Assembly: GCA_963766725.1 (NCBI GenBank)
Contig: CAVYBK010000001.1
Location: 1 to 64,000, forward strand
DNA length: 64,000 bases
Origin: DATEOR01 sp963766725
GTDB lineage: Bacteria; Actinomycetota; Thermoleophilia; Gaiellales; Gaiellaceae
Direction: 5' to 3'
This document shows, one piece after another, positions 19,993 through 29,266 of the stretch. Each line of letters opens with the position of its first letter. Positions within the stretch are counted from its first letter, which is position 1. The notes under the pieces are model-generated. The model worked only from the letters and a program-made list of their open reading frames with translations, had not been told where the DNA came from and did no database searches. Both the position numbers and the translations under genes were made by a program.

Positions 19993-21296
19993 GCCGCAGC
20001 TTCCTGCAACGCAGCCCAGGCTCGCCGCACGTCGTCCTCGGTCGTCCGCGCGTTGCCGATCGCGAGCCGGAGGACGAGACGGCCGTCGAGACGGGTCTGG
20101 CTGAGGAATGCCTCGCCGCTTCGGTTCACGCGCTCGAGGATGGCAGCGTTCTCCTCGTCCGAGCCCTCGCGCCGGAAGCAGACGACGGAAAGGGCGTGCG
20201 GCGCCGCGATCTCCCAGCCCGGCTCCTCCTCGACCCACGACGCGAAGAGCTGTGCGAGCCGGACGTGCTCCCGGATGAGCGCCTGGAGCCCTTCCCGGCC
20301 GTAGCAGCGAAGCACCGCCCAGAGCTTGAGCCCGCGGAAGCGGCGGCCGAGCGCCGGCCCATAGTCCTTCAGGTCGGTGACCGTTCCCTCGCGCTCGGGC
20401 ATGTACTCGGGACTCGCGCTGAAGGCCCGGAAGACGGCGTCCGGCCGGCGCGTCCAGAAGCACGAGCAGTCCATCGGCGTGAAGAGCCACTTGTGTGGGT
20501 TGATCACGATGGAGTCGGCGAGCTCGGCGCCGTCGAGCGTCCAGCGGAACTCCTCGCACACCGCGGCCGAGCCTGCGTAGGCCGCGTCGAGATGGAGCCA
20601 GGCGCCCGCGTCCTCGCAGAGCGCGGCGATCTCGCGCACCGGATCGACCGAAGTCGTCGACGTGGTGCCCGCCGTCGGAACGACGGCAGCGGCGCCCTCG
20701 ATCTGCTCGGCGAGCGCGTCGACGCGCATCCGGTACTCGCCGTCCACAGGGACGAATCGGCACTCGAGCCCGAGGAGCCGCGCGGCCTTCTCGACGGAGA
20801 AGTTCGCGTGCTCGGAGGTGAGCACGTGACCGCCCGGGCGGAGCTCGCGGGCGGCGGCGAGGGCAACGATCGTCGCGGTCGAGGCGGTGTCGTCGATGTG
20901 GCCGTGCAGGCCTTCCGGCAGGCCGAGCAGCTGCGCCAGCCAGTCGAGCGCGAGCTCCTCCACCTCGGTCGCCGCCGGCGAGGTCGTCCAGAGCATCGCG
21001 TTCACGTTCAGCGCGGCGACGACGAGCTCGGCGAGGATCCCCGGCTCTGAGCCCGTGTTGGCGAAGTAGCCGAAGAAACGTGGATGGTTCCAGTGGGTGA
21101 TCCCGGGCAGGATGGCCGCGTCGAGGTCGCGCAGGACCGCCTCGAACGGCTCGCCTCGTTCGGGAGGCGAGGGCGAGAGCTTCGCCCGGACATCACCCGG
21201 GGAAACCGACGACGCAACCGGCAGCTCGCCAACGCGTTCGAGGTAGCCGGCGACCCAGTCGAGCGCCGCTTCGCCGTCGCCGCGAAAGTCGCTCAC
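19989..21296 (-). CDS. PLP-dependent amino-acid decarboxylase (group II)
   Basis: 435 aa, aromatic-L-amino-acid/tyrosine decarboxylase type; removes CO2 from an amino acid to give an amine. The PLP lysine is in INPHKWLFTPMDCS; HLDAAYAG contains the Asp that holds the pyridine nitrogen, and HPRFFGYF plus the ARELRPGG/SEHANFSV region match the fold. The active-site stretch where plant and animal enzymes have ASPA reads TTSPAATEVEE. Substrate cannot be fixed from sequence. GTG 21296 overlaps the stop of polX upstream (GTGA). Confidence 0.88.
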   Translation of the reverse strand: MSDFRGDGEAALDWVAGYLERVGELPVASSVSPGDVRAKLSPSPPERGEPFEAVLRDLDAAILPGITHWNHPRFFGYFANTGSEPGILAELVVAALNVNAMLWTTSPAATEVEELALDWLAQLLGLPEGLHGHIDDTASTATIVALAAARELRPGGHVLTSEHANFSVEKAARLLGLECRFVPVDGEYRMRVDALAEQIEGAAAVVPTAGTTSTTSVDPVREIAALCEDAGAWLHLDAAYAGSAAVCEEFRWTLDGAELADSIVINPHKWLFTPMDCSCFWTRRPDAVFRAFSASPEYMPEREGTVTDLKDYGPALGRRFRGLKLWAVLRCYGREGLQALIREHVRLAQLFASWVEEEPGWEIAAPHALSVVCFRREGSDEENAAILERVNRSGEAFLSQTRLDGRLVLRLAIGNARTTEDDVRRAWAALQEAAA

Positions 21297-23011
21297 TGCT
21301 TCTTCATCAGCTTCTTGACGTCCCGCCAGGGCCGTGCGTTCACGATCTGATCGGGGCCGATCCAGGCGCGCCGCGCCTGCGCGACGCCGAGCCGCATGTT
21401 CGCGAGCTCGTGCGTGCGGTGCGCGTCGGTCGAGATGACGAGCTTGACGCCGGCCTCCGCAGCCGCGCGCGCATGGTTGTCGTCCAGGTCGAGCCGGTCG
21501 GGCTGGCAGTTGATCTCCAGGAACGTCCCCGTCTCGAGCGCCTTCTCGAGCAGCGCCTCGAAGTCGACGTCGTAGGGGTCGCGGCGGTTGATCTTCCTTC
21601 CGGTGGGATGGCCGATGCAGTCCACATGCGGGCTCTCCATCGCCGCCTCGATCCGCCGTGTGAGCTCCTCCCGCTTGCGGTCGAAGCCGGAGTGGACGGA
21701 GGCCATCACCCAGTCGAGGCCGGCGAGTACGTCATCGGGCATGTCCAGGGAGCCGTCCGCGCGGATGTCGACCTCGATCCCGCGCAGGATCTGCAGACCC
21801 TTCGTCCTGCCGCCGACCTCCTCGATCTCCTCGGCCTGCTGCTCGAGCCGGCCGTCGCGGAGGCGGCGCGCGTGGTCGCAGACCGCCAGGTAGGTGCGCC
21901 GGAGCCCTTTGGCCGTCGAGACCATTTCGTCGAGGGATGCGCGGCCGTCCGACCAGGTCGTGTGCGAGTGCAGGTCGCCGCGGATGTCGTCCAGCTCGAC
22001 GAGCTCCGGCAGCGTGCCCTCGCGGGCCGCCTGGAGCTCGCCGCGGTTCTCGCGGAGCTCGGGCGGGATCCAGCTGTAGCCGAGGAACCCGTAGAGCTCC
22101 TCCTCGGTCGCGGCCGTGAAGACCTCGTCCGTCTCCGTGTTCTTCACGCCGTACTCGGAGATGGAAAGACCGCGCGTCACCGCCTCCTCCCGCATCGCGA
22201 CGTTGTGCGCCTTCGAGCCGCTGAAGTGCTGCAAGAGGTTCCCGTAGCTCTCCGGTGGGACGACGCGCAGGTCGAAGCGAAGCCCGTCGTGTGAGAGCAC
22301 GGTCGCCTTCGTCCCTCCGTGCGCGACGACCTCGGCGACCCAGGGCTGCGCGACGAAGTGGGCGGTCAACGCGGCCGGATCGTCGGCGGTGGCGATGATG
22401 TCGAGGTCCCGCACGGTCTCGCAGCGCCGCCGAACGCTGCCGGCCTCGGACACCCGCACGGCAGCCGGATGCGAACGCAGTTCCTCGACCGCCTCGTCCA
22501 CGGCGGGCAGGACGCGCCCGAGAAGAGTCTTCTGCTCGATCGCCTTCCTCGGCTTGGCGAGCGAGGCGAGCACTTTCTCCTGGGTCTTCGGCCCGAGGCC
22601 CTGGACCTCTGCGAGCCGCCCCTGCTCGGCGGCTGCCCGGAGGTCCTCTGCTGACTGTACGCCCAGCTCCACCCACAGCTTCCGCGCGGTCTTCGGCCCG
22701 AGGCCGGGCACGTGCATGACCTCGACTAGCCCAGTGGGGAGCTTGTCGCGAAGCTTGGCGAGCGCGGCCAGGTCGCCCGTCTCCGTGTACTCGACGATCT
22801 TCCCCTCGATCGTCGCGCCGATCCCGGAAAGCCGGGTCGCCTTCTTGTCGAGCGCGAGCTGCGCGACCGGAACGGCCGACTCGCGGATGCGCGTCGCGGC
22901 GCGGCGGTAGGCGCTCAGACGGAAGGCGTCGGCGCCGTCGAGCTCGAGCAGGTCGGCCAGGAGCTCGAACTGCTCGGCGAGCTGGGCGTTGGACGGCAGC
23001 GTCTGGGCCAC
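21293..23011 (-). CDS. polX: Family X DNA polymerase with PHP exonuclease domain
   Basis: Repair polymerase of 572 aa, the usual bacterial PolX length, from GTG 23011; upstream residues in the same frame have no homology. N-terminal HhH domains (LSGIGATIEGKI and VPGLGPKTARKL at about 50 and 95), the palm motif AGSVRRRCETVRDLDIIAT with catalytic Asp pair, and a C-terminal PHP domain (GDLHSHTTWSDG, CDHA, HPTGRK, STDAH) that supplies 3'-5' exonuclease in characterised PolX. The next gene overlaps by GTGA. Together with LigD in this window it could serve end-joining or gap repair. Confidence 0.93.
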   Translation of the reverse strand: MAQTLPSNAQLAEQFELLADLLELDGADAFRLSAYRRAATRIRESAVPVAQLALDKKATRLSGIGATIEGKIVEYTETGDLAALAKLRDKLPTGLVEVMHVPGLGPKTARKLWVELGVQSAEDLRAAAEQGRLAEVQGLGPKTQEKVLASLAKPRKAIEQKTLLGRVLPAVDEAVEELRSHPAAVRVSEAGSVRRRCETVRDLDIIATADDPAALTAHFVAQPWVAEVVAHGGTKATVLSHDGLRFDLRVVPPESYGNLLQHFSGSKAHNVAMREEAVTRGLSISEYGVKNTETDEVFTAATEEELYGFLGYSWIPPELRENRGELQAAREGTLPELVELDDIRGDLHSHTTWSDGRASLDEMVSTAKGLRRTYLAVCDHARRLRDGRLEQQAEEIEEVGGRTKGLQILRGIEVDIRADGSLDMPDDVLAGLDWVMASVHSGFDRKREELTRRIEAAMESPHVDCIGHPTGRKINRRDPYDVDFEALLEKALETGTFLEINCQPDRLDLDDNHARAAAEAGVKLVISTDAHRTHELANMRLGVAQARRAWIGPDQIVNARPWRDVKKLMKKQ

Positions 23012-23029
23012 GCGGGCGATGATACGCGG

Positions 23030-23756
23030 GTGCGCCTGGTCATCTGTCTGCCGACCTACAACGAGCGGGCGAACCTCGAGCCAGTCGTCCGCCGGCTCGG
23101 CGAGGTGCTCGCGGGCGTAGACGCCGAGCCGCGCTTGCTCGTGATCGACGACTCCTCTCCGGACGGCACCGGCGAGCTTGCCGACCGGCTGAGCGGCGAG
23201 CTTCCGTTCGTGTCCGTCCTGCACCGCAGGTCGCAAGGAGGGGCTCGGTCCGGCGTACGTCGCAGGCTTCCGGTGGGCGCTCGAGCACGGCGCCGACCGG
23301 ATCGTCCAGATGGACGCCGACTTCTCGCACGACCCCGCCGACGTGCCTCGGCTTCTCGGGGCGGCCGAGAGCGCCGGCCTCTCGCTCGGCTCCCGCTACG
23401 TCGAGGGCGGCGGCACCCAGAACTGGGGCAAGGGAAGGCAGGCGATCAGCCGCTTCGGCTCCTTTTACGCCCGGACGATCCTCGGCGTCGGGGTCCGCGA
23501 TCTGACGGGCGGGTTCAAGTGCTGGCGCCGCGAGGCCCTCGAGGCGCTGCCGCTCGATCGGATTCGGACGAAGGGCTACGCCTTCCAGGTCGAGACGACC
23601 TACCGCGCCCTCCGGGCCGGCTCCGAGGTCGTCGAGGTTCCGATCGTCTTCGCAGAGCGCCGCTCCGGCGGGTCGAAGATGACGCGCGGCATCGTCCTCG
23701 AGGCCGTATGGAAGGTGCCCGAGCTCCGCGCGCGCGCCGCCCGGGATCGTCTGTAG
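23030..23756 (+). CDS. Polyprenol-phosphate mannosyltransferase-like GT2, frameshifted near 23233
   Basis: GT-A family 2 enzyme that transfers a sugar, usually mannose from GDP-mannose, to polyprenyl phosphate on the cytosolic face. GTG 23030. Frame 1 gives ICLPTYNERANLEPV and VIDDSSPDGTG; after LHRR the frame breaks, and RKEGLGPAYVAGFRWALEHG, then the DAD motif MDADFSHDP, SRYVEGG and LTGGFKCWRREAL continue in another frame. Removing one base near 23233 restores 242 codons. It lacks the C-terminal membrane domain of some homologues. It may feed cell-wall glycan or protein mannosylation. Confidence 0.85.
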
Positions 23757-23775
23757 TCACGGCTATAGTGGGATC

Positions 23776-24105
23776 ATGGTGGGCGACGTCAACGACGCAG
23801 ACTTCCAGGCGGAGGTCCTCGACTCCGAGCAACCCGTGGTGGTCGATTTCTGGGCTCCCTGGTGCGGGCCCTGCAGGGTCGTCAGCCCGATCATCGACGA
23901 CCTCGCCGAGCAGCACAGCGAACGCGTCAAGTTCCTGAAGATGAACGTGGACGAGAACCTGCAGACGCAGTCCCGCTACAACGTGCTCTCGATCCCCACG
24001 GTCATCCTCTTCGAGCGCGGCGAGCCGCAAGAGATCGTGATCGGCGCGCGCTCCAAGAGCCACTACGAGTCGGCCTGGGAACGCTGGCTCGGCAAAGCTG
24101 CCTAG
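23776..24105 (+). CDS. trxA: Thioredoxin
   Basis: 109-residue disulfide reductant with the active site WAPWCGPCR (Cys pair at about 31 and 34) and the cis-Pro loop SIPTVILF (about 73-80). A complete single-domain thioredoxin, 19 bp after the glycosyltransferase. Its TAG lies in a CTAG shared with thiL on the opposite strand. No thioredoxin reductase nearby. Confidence 0.93.
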   Translation: MVGDVNDADFQAEVLDSEQPVVVDFWAPWCGPCRVVSPIIDDLAEQHSERVKFLKMNVDENLQTQSRYNVLSIPTVILFERGEPQEIVIGARSKSHYESAWERWLGKAA

Positions 24106-24959
24106 ACCCGGAACGAGTCCCAGCCGGGCAAGTCGGGCTCGACGCCTGAGCCTTCCTCGATGCGGCCGACGACGGTGAAACCGCTCGCGTCGGCATCCTC
24201 CGGAGCGAGCGCAGCCAAAAGCTCGTAGTCCTCGCCGAGCGCCCAGAAAGCGAGGTCGGCGACTTCGTCGATCCGCGGTGCGTGTGGAATCGCCTCGAGA
24301 TCGAGGACGACCTTGCAGCCCGATCGCTCGGCCATCCGCGCCGCGTCCGAGCCGATCCCGTCGCTCAGGTCGACCAGCGCATGCGCGACGCGGGCCAGCG
24401 CCCTACCCTCCTCGAGTCGAAGCGGGGGCCGGCGATGCGCCTCCGCAAGCTCGTCGAAACCCTCGAGGCCGTGCTCGAGGACGTGGCGGCCGGCGGCCGA
24501 GCCGCCCAATGGGCCTGTGACGACGAGCACGTCGCCGGGGCGAGCGCCCGCACGGCCCGGCACGCGCTCGCTCGTGCCAAAGGCGGTCACGGAGAGGAAC
24601 CAGGACGGAGCGCGCGTCGTGTCTCCCCCGACGACCGGCACGCCCGCCTCGTTCAGACCCTCGTAGAGCTCGACCACCTGCTCGACCTCGGCATCCGCGG
24701 GCGCGCCGAAGCCGACGAGCAATCCCTCCGCCTCGGCTCCCATCGCCGCGAGGTCGCTCAGGTTGACTGCCGCGGCCTTGTAGCCGAGGTCGCGGAAGGA
24801 CGTCCAGTCGAGGCGGAAATGGATCCCCTCGGCGAGCACGTCCACGGTTGCCACGCGTCCTCCGTCGAGGATCGCCCCCTCCGCGTCCTGGCCCGACGCC
24901 AGGCCGCGCCGCTCGAGCTCCCGCAGGAGCGCGAGCTCACCGGCTGCGGACAGCTTCAA
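24102..24959 (-). CDS. thiL: Thiamine-monophosphate kinase
   Basis: 285 aa, phosphorylates thiamine phosphate to thiamine diphosphate. TTG start at 24959. Family blocks: DGRVVATVDVLAEGIHF near residue 30 (metal-binding Asp), AAVNLSDLAAMGAE (about 62-75), VPVVGGDTTRAPSW with GGDT, and the DLSDGIGSDAARMAE block (about 193-207). It overlaps the end of thiD by 23 bp, so the two thiamine genes form an operon. Upstream I see no TPP riboswitch. Confidence 0.92.
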   Translation of the reverse strand: MKLSAAGELALLRELERRGLASGQDAEGAILDGGRVATVDVLAEGIHFRLDWTSFRDLGYKAAAVNLSDLAAMGAEAEGLLVGFGAPADAEVEQVVELYEGLNEAGVPVVGGDTTRAPSWFLSVTAFGTSERVPGRAGARPGDVLVVTGPLGGSAAGRHVLEHGLEGFDELAEAHRRPPLRLEEGRALARVAHALVDLSDGIGSDAARMAERSGCKVVLDLEAIPHAPRIDEVADLAFWALGEDYELLAALAPEDADASGFTVVGRIEEGSGVEPDLPGWDSFRV

Positions 24960-25749
24960 GGTTCAGCACGTCGACGGGGCCCGAGCCGGCCCCGATCCCG
25001 GTTAGACCGGCGCGCACGGCCTCGGAGGCGATGCGGGCGGCACCGCGCGCGGCATCCTCGAGGCTCTCGCCGCGGGCGAGAAGGGCCGTCAGGCTCGCGG
25101 AGTGGGTGCAGCCGGCGCCGTGGGTCGCGTCCGAGTCGTGGCGCTCGACCGAAATCGGAACGTGCTGCTCGCCGTCGTAGAGCCAGTCCACCGCCTCGGT
25201 CCCGTGCCCGCCTGTCACGATCACGGCCGAAGCTCCGAGCGCGTGGATCTTCCCGGCGAGCTCCTCGCGGTTCGCATCGTCGGAATACGGGACGCCGGCG
25301 AGCGCACAGGCCTCGTGCAGGTTCGGCGTCACCACCGTGGCGAGCGGCAGCAGCCTGCCCACAAGCGCCTCGACCGCGTCGTCCTGGAGAAGCTTCGCGC
25401 CGGAGGCGGCCACCATCACGGGATCGACGACCAGCGGCACCGGGTGGTCGGCGAGGAAGCCCGCCACGGTCTCGATGATCCGCTGGGAGAACAGCATCCC
25501 CGTCTTCGCCGCGTCCACGCCGATGTCGTCGAACACGACCTCGAGCTCGTCGCGGATGAACTCGGGCGGAGCCTCGTGCACCGAGCGCACCTCGGTCGTC
25601 GACTGCGCCGTCAGCGCCACGATCGCACTCATGCCGTGGCAGCCGAGCGCGGCGAAGGCCTTCAGGTCGGCCTGGATGCCCGCGCCGCCGCCGGAGTCCG
25701 AGCCCGCAATCGTGAGGCACCTGGGTACCACGGGCGATGAGGCTAGCAT
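24937..25749 (-). CDS. thiD: Hydroxymethylpyrimidine (phosphate) kinase
   Basis: Ribokinase-fold enzyme making HMP-PP for thiamine synthesis. ATG 25749 gives 270 aa; a GTG nine residues later is also possible. Motifs: CLTIAGSDSGGGAGIQADLKAF at the N-terminus (signature GSDSGGGAGIQ), GCHGMSAIVALTAQ, VVDPVMVAASGAKLL (about 115-130), NLHEA, and the catalytic anion-hole DATHGAGCTHSASL (where DTxGAGD is common in the ribokinase superfamily and GTGCT-S in ThiD). Divergent from the helicase gene with 7 bp between starts, so promoters must overlap coding sequence. Confidence 0.93.
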   Translation of the reverse strand: MLASSPVVPRCLTIAGSDSGGGAGIQADLKAFAALGCHGMSAIVALTAQSTTEVRSVHEAPPEFIRDELEVVFDDIGVDAAKTGMLFSQRIIETVAGFLADHPVPLVVDPVMVAASGAKLLQDDAVEALVGRLLPLATVVTPNLHEACALAGVPYSDDANREELAGKIHALGASAVIVTGGHGTEAVDWLYDGEQHVPISVERHDSDATHGAGCTHSASLTALLARGESLEDAARGAARIASEAVRAGLTGIGAGSGPVDVLNLEAVRSR

Positions 25750-25756
25750 CGCCCCT

Positions 25757-28003
25757 GTGGCGATCGTGACCTGGGACGAGCTCCTCCAGGGCGAAGAGCT
25801 CGCGTACCGCACCGAGATCCCGGCCCGGCGGGCCGATGTCGTCCCCATTCCGGACGGGCTGCATCCCCGCGTCCTCGACTCGCTCGCAGGCCTCGGCCTC
25901 GACGGCCTCTACCGCCACCAGGCGGAAGCCTTCCACGCGGCCGAGCGGGGCGAGCACCTCGTCGTCTCCACCGGGACCGCGAGCGGCAAGACGCTGGCCT
26001 TCAACCTGCCCGTGCTGAACGCGCTCGCGGAGGAGCCGAAGCTCCGCGCGCTCTACCTCTATCCCACGAAGGCCCTGGCGCAGGACCAGGCTCGTGCGCT
26101 CGCGGCCTTCAAGCTCCCGCGCCTGCGCCCGGCGATCTACGACGGCGACACCGAGACCGAGCGGCGCTGGCAGATCCGCAAGTGGGCCAACGTCATCCTC
26201 ACGAACCCGGACATGCTCCACGTCGGGGTCCTCCCGCACCACGACCGCTGGGGAGACGTCCTCCAGAACCTCCGTTACGTGGTCGTGGACGAGGCGCACG
26301 TCTACCGCGGCGTCTTCGGGTCACACGTCGCGAACGTCCTGAGACGCCTTCGCCGCGCCGCGGCGATCTACGGAGCGGAGCCGCAGTTCCTGCTCGCGTC
26401 GGCCACGATCGCCAACCCGGGCGAGCTCGTCGAGTCCCTGCTCGGCGTCGAGGCGACGGTGATCGGAAAGGACGCCGCGCCACACGCAGCTCGGACCGTC
26501 GCCTTCTGGAACCCGCCGCTCCTCGACGAGGAGCTCCAGCTCCGCGCCAGCGCGCTCGGGGAAGGCGCGAAGCTCCTCGCCGACCTCGTCGAGCGCGGCC
26601 TGCGGACGATCTGTTTCGCGAAGTCGCGGAAGGCGGCGGAGCTGATCCACCGGTTCGCCTCCGAGCGTGTGGGGCCGGAGCTGGCCGCCCGCCTCTCGCC
26701 CTACCGGGCGGGCTACACGCCGGCACAGCGGCGAGACATCGAGCGTCGGCTCGTCGAGGGCGAGCTCCTCGGTGTGACGGCGACGGACGCGCTCGAGCTC
26801 GGGATCGACATCGGGCTTCTCGACTGCGCGCTTTCGGTGGGCTTCCCGGGCACCGTGGCGAGCTTGCGGCAGCAGTGGGGACGCGCCGGGCGGCGAAGCC
26901 ATGGGCTCGCCGTCCTCGTCGCGAGCGAGGACGCCCTCGACCAGTTCTTCATGCGCGAGCCGGAGACGCTGATGGGGCGGCAGGTCGAGGCCGCCATCCT
27001 CGACCACTCCAACCCGCGCGTGCTCGACGGCCACGTCCTCTCGGCGGCGTTCGAGGCGCCCCTCGACGAGGCCGACACCGCGTTCCTCGGCGGCGAGGCC
27101 CTCACCCGGGCCGAGGCGCTCGCGGAGACCGGCGAGCTGAAGAAGACGAAGGCCGGCTACGTCTGGTCGGGCCGCGACTACCCGGCCGCGCGCTTCTCCC
27201 TCCGCTCGACGAGCCCGGAGTCCTACGCCGTTGTCGAGGCCGATTCGGGCTCTGTGCTCGGCCTGGTCGAGAGGGAGCGCGCGTACTCCACGGTCCACGA
27301 AGGCGCCGTCTACCTGCACATGGGCGAGGCCTACCACGTCCTCGGGCTCGACCACGAGAGTCGCACCGCCCTCGTCGAGCCGTTCAGCGGCGACTTCTAC
27401 ACCCAGGCGAAGAAGGAGACGATGACGTCGATCGAGGAGCCCGAGCTCGTCGAGACGCGCCTGGGGATGGAGGTCTCGTTCGGCCGGGTCAGCGTCACGG
27501 AGCAGGTGGTCGGCTACCAGAAGAAGTCGATCCGGGACCAGGCAACGCTCGACCTCGTGCCGCTGCTCATGCCCGAGACGACCTTTGAGACCGAGGCGGT
27601 CTGGTACCTACCGGAGGACTGGATGCTCCACGGCGTGGACGAGATGCCGCGCCTCCTCGGGACTCTCCACGCGGCCGAGCACTCGATGATCGCGCTCCTG
27701 CCCCTCTGGGCGATGTGCGACCGCTGGGACATCGGCGGGCTTTCGACCAACCTCCACCACCAGACCGGGCGCCCGACGGTCTTCATCTACGACGGCCACG
27801 CGGGCGGCGTGGGAATCGCCCGCCGCGGGTTCGACCAGATCGAGGGCTGGGTCGGAGACACGGCGGCGCTCCTCGCCGGCTGCCCCTGCGAGAGCGGCTG
27901 CCCGTCGTGCGTTCAGTCGCCGAAGTGCGGGAACCTGAACGACTTTCTCGACAAGGCAGGCGCGCTTACGCTCCTCCAGCGCATGCTGAAGGGAGCGGCC
28001 TAG
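25757..28003 (+). CDS. DEAD/DEAH-box helicase with C-terminal Cys4 domain (YprA/MrfA/Hrq1 type)
   Basis: Superfamily 2 DNA helicase, 748 aa from GTG 25757; earlier in-frame starts lie inside thiD. Motif I STGTASGKTLAF (about 73-84), Ia YPTKALAQDQ, motif II VVDEAHVYRG, motif III ASATI, motif VI QQWGRAGRR. The C-terminal DUF1998-type zinc domain holds CPCESGCPSCVQSPKCGN, four cysteines close to the end. B. subtilis MrfA with this architecture repairs mitomycin C lesions together with an exonuclease; no such exonuclease is adjacent here. The next gene starts directly after its stop. Confidence 0.9.
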   Translation: MAIVTWDELLQGEELAYRTEIPARRADVVPIPDGLHPRVLDSLAGLGLDGLYRHQAEAFHAAERGEHLVVSTGTASGKTLAFNLPVLNALAEEPKLRALYLYPTKALAQDQARALAAFKLPRLRPAIYDGDTETERRWQIRKWANVILTNPDMLHVGVLPHHDRWGDVLQNLRYVVVDEAHVYRGVFGSHVANVLRRLRRAAAIYGAEPQFLLASATIANPGELVESLLGVEATVIGKDAAPHAARTVAFWNPPLLDEELQLRASALGEGAKLLADLVERGLRTICFAKSRKAAELIHRFASERVGPELAARLSPYRAGYTPAQRRDIERRLVEGELLGVTATDALELGIDIGLLDCALSVGFPGTVASLRQQWGRAGRRSHGLAVLVASEDALDQFFMREPETLMGRQVEAAILDHSNPRVLDGHVLSAAFEAPLDEADTAFLGGEALTRAEALAETGELKKTKAGYVWSGRDYPAARFSLRSTSPESYAVVEADSGSVLGLVERERAYSTVHEGAVYLHMGEAYHVLGLDHESRTALVEPFSGDFYTQAKKETMTSIEEPELVETRLGMEVSFGRVSVTEQVVGYQKKSIRDQATLDLVPLLMPETTFETEAVWYLPEDWMLHGVDEMPRLLGTLHAAEHSMIALLPLWAMCDRWDIGGLSTNLHHQTGRPTVFIYDGHAGGVGIARRGFDQIEGWVGDTAALLAGCPCESGCPSCVQSPKCGNLNDFLDKAGALTLLQRMLKGAA

Positions 28004-29266
28004 ATGCAGCACCGCCACGCCAAGGGCGGAACGCTCGTCCTCGGCGGCGGGTTCGCGGGCGGCTACGTCGGCCGGCTGCTCGGCAACGCCGGCTGCACGA
28101 TCGTCAGCCGCGAGAACTTCATGCTCTACACGCCGTCGCTCCCGGAAGCGGCGTCGGGCACCCTCGAGCCGCGCCACGTCGTCGTCCCACTCCGGATGAT
28201 GTGCCCGCACGCCGACCTCGTCCTCGGCGAGATCACACAGGTGGACGAGGGCTCGCGGCAGGTCACCGTCGAGACCGAGGCGGGCGGCATCGAGCTCGAG
28301 TACAAGGACCTCGTCGTCGCGCTCGGCGCCGTCGCCCGCACGCTCCCGATCCCGGGCCTCGCCGAGCACGCGCTGGGTTTCAAGGACCTCGCCGACGCCA
28401 TCGCCCTCCGAAACCACGTCCTCCGCCAGCTCGAGGCGGCGGATGCAGTCGTCGATCCGCAGGTCGCCAGGCGCCACCTCACGTTTGTCTTCGTCGGAGC
28501 GGGCTATGCCGGCGTCGAGGCTCTCGCGGAGCTCGCCGACCTCGTCCGCGACGCGCTCCGCTACTACCCGCGCCTCCGGGAGGTCGAGCAGCGCTGGGTG
28601 CTCGTGGACGCTGCGCCCAAGATCCTCCCCGAGATCCCCACGCGGCTCGGCGACTACGCGGCGAGCCAGCTCGTCAAGCGTGGCGTCGACATCCGTGTGG
28701 AGACCACTCTGGATTCCGTGGAGGAGCACGCCGCGACGCTCTCGGACGGCGAGCGGATCGACACGGACACGCTCGTCTGGACAGCGGGGGTGCGGGCGAC
28801 CCCCATGGTCAGCGGGTTCGGGCTCCCGGTGGACGAAAAGGGGCGCGTGAAGGTCGGCCCGACGCTCTGCGTCGAGGAGCGGGAGAACGTGTGGGCGCTC
28901 GGCGACTGCGCCCGCGTGCCGAACGAGGCCACGCCCGGCCGGTTCGATCCTCCCACGTGCCAGCACGCGCTCCGCCAGGCCCGCCGCCTGGCGAAGAACC
29001 TCCGCGGCGAGCCGAAGCCTTACCGCTACCGGATGCTCGGCCAGGTCGCGACGCTGGGCCGGCACAAGGGGATCGCCGACGTCCTCGGCCTCCGCTTCCG
29101 CGGCTTCATCGGCTGGTTCATCACGAGGACGTACCACCTCTACCAGCTCCCCCTCGTCACGCGGAAACTCCGCGTGGTCACCGACTGGACGGTCGGGCTC
29201 TTCTTCCGACGCGACATCGCCGAGCTCTCGATGCTCGGCCGTACGAACAGGCCCGGCGATGAGTGA
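28004..29266 (+). CDS. ndh: Type II NADH dehydrogenase (NDH-2-like FAD oxidoreductase)
   Basis: 420 aa, a single-subunit non-pumping NADH:quinone oxidoreductase peripherally bound to the membrane. FAD site TLVLGGGFAGGYVGRLL (about 9-25), NAD site TFVFVGAGYAGVEALAEL (about 157-174), the second FAD motif VWALGDCARV (about 297-306) and AT..GR segments match NDH-2. The C-terminal about 60 residues (LRFRGFIGWFITRTYHLYQL onward) form the hydrophobic or amphipathic membrane anchor. The start codon immediately follows the helicase stop, so they are cotranscribed. Confidence 0.88.
   Translation: MQHRHAKGGTLVLGGGFAGGYVGRLLGNAGCTIVSRENFMLYTPSLPEAASGTLEPRHVVVPLRMMCPHADLVLGEITQVDEGSRQVTVETEAGGIELEYKDLVVALGAVARTLPIPGLAEHALGFKDLADAIALRNHVLRQLEAADAVVDPQVARRHLTFVFVGAGYAGVEALAELADLVRDALRYYPRLREVEQRWVLVDAAPKILPEIPTRLGDYAASQLVKRGVDIRVETTLDSVEEHAATLSDGERIDTDTLVWTAGVRATPMVSGFGLPVDEKGRVKVGPTLCVEERENVWALGDCARVPNEATPGRFDPPTCQHALRQARRLAKNLRGEPKPYRYRMLGQVATLGRHKGIADVLGLRFRGFIGWFITRTYHLYQLPLVTRKLRVVTDWTVGLFFRRDIAELSMLGRTNRPGDE

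Noticed and set aside
24960..25760. TPP riboswitch for thiD-thiL
   Set aside because: The thiD start is 7 bp from the divergent helicase start, leaving no leader for a riboswitch, and no CUGAGA/ACCUGA pair is seen.
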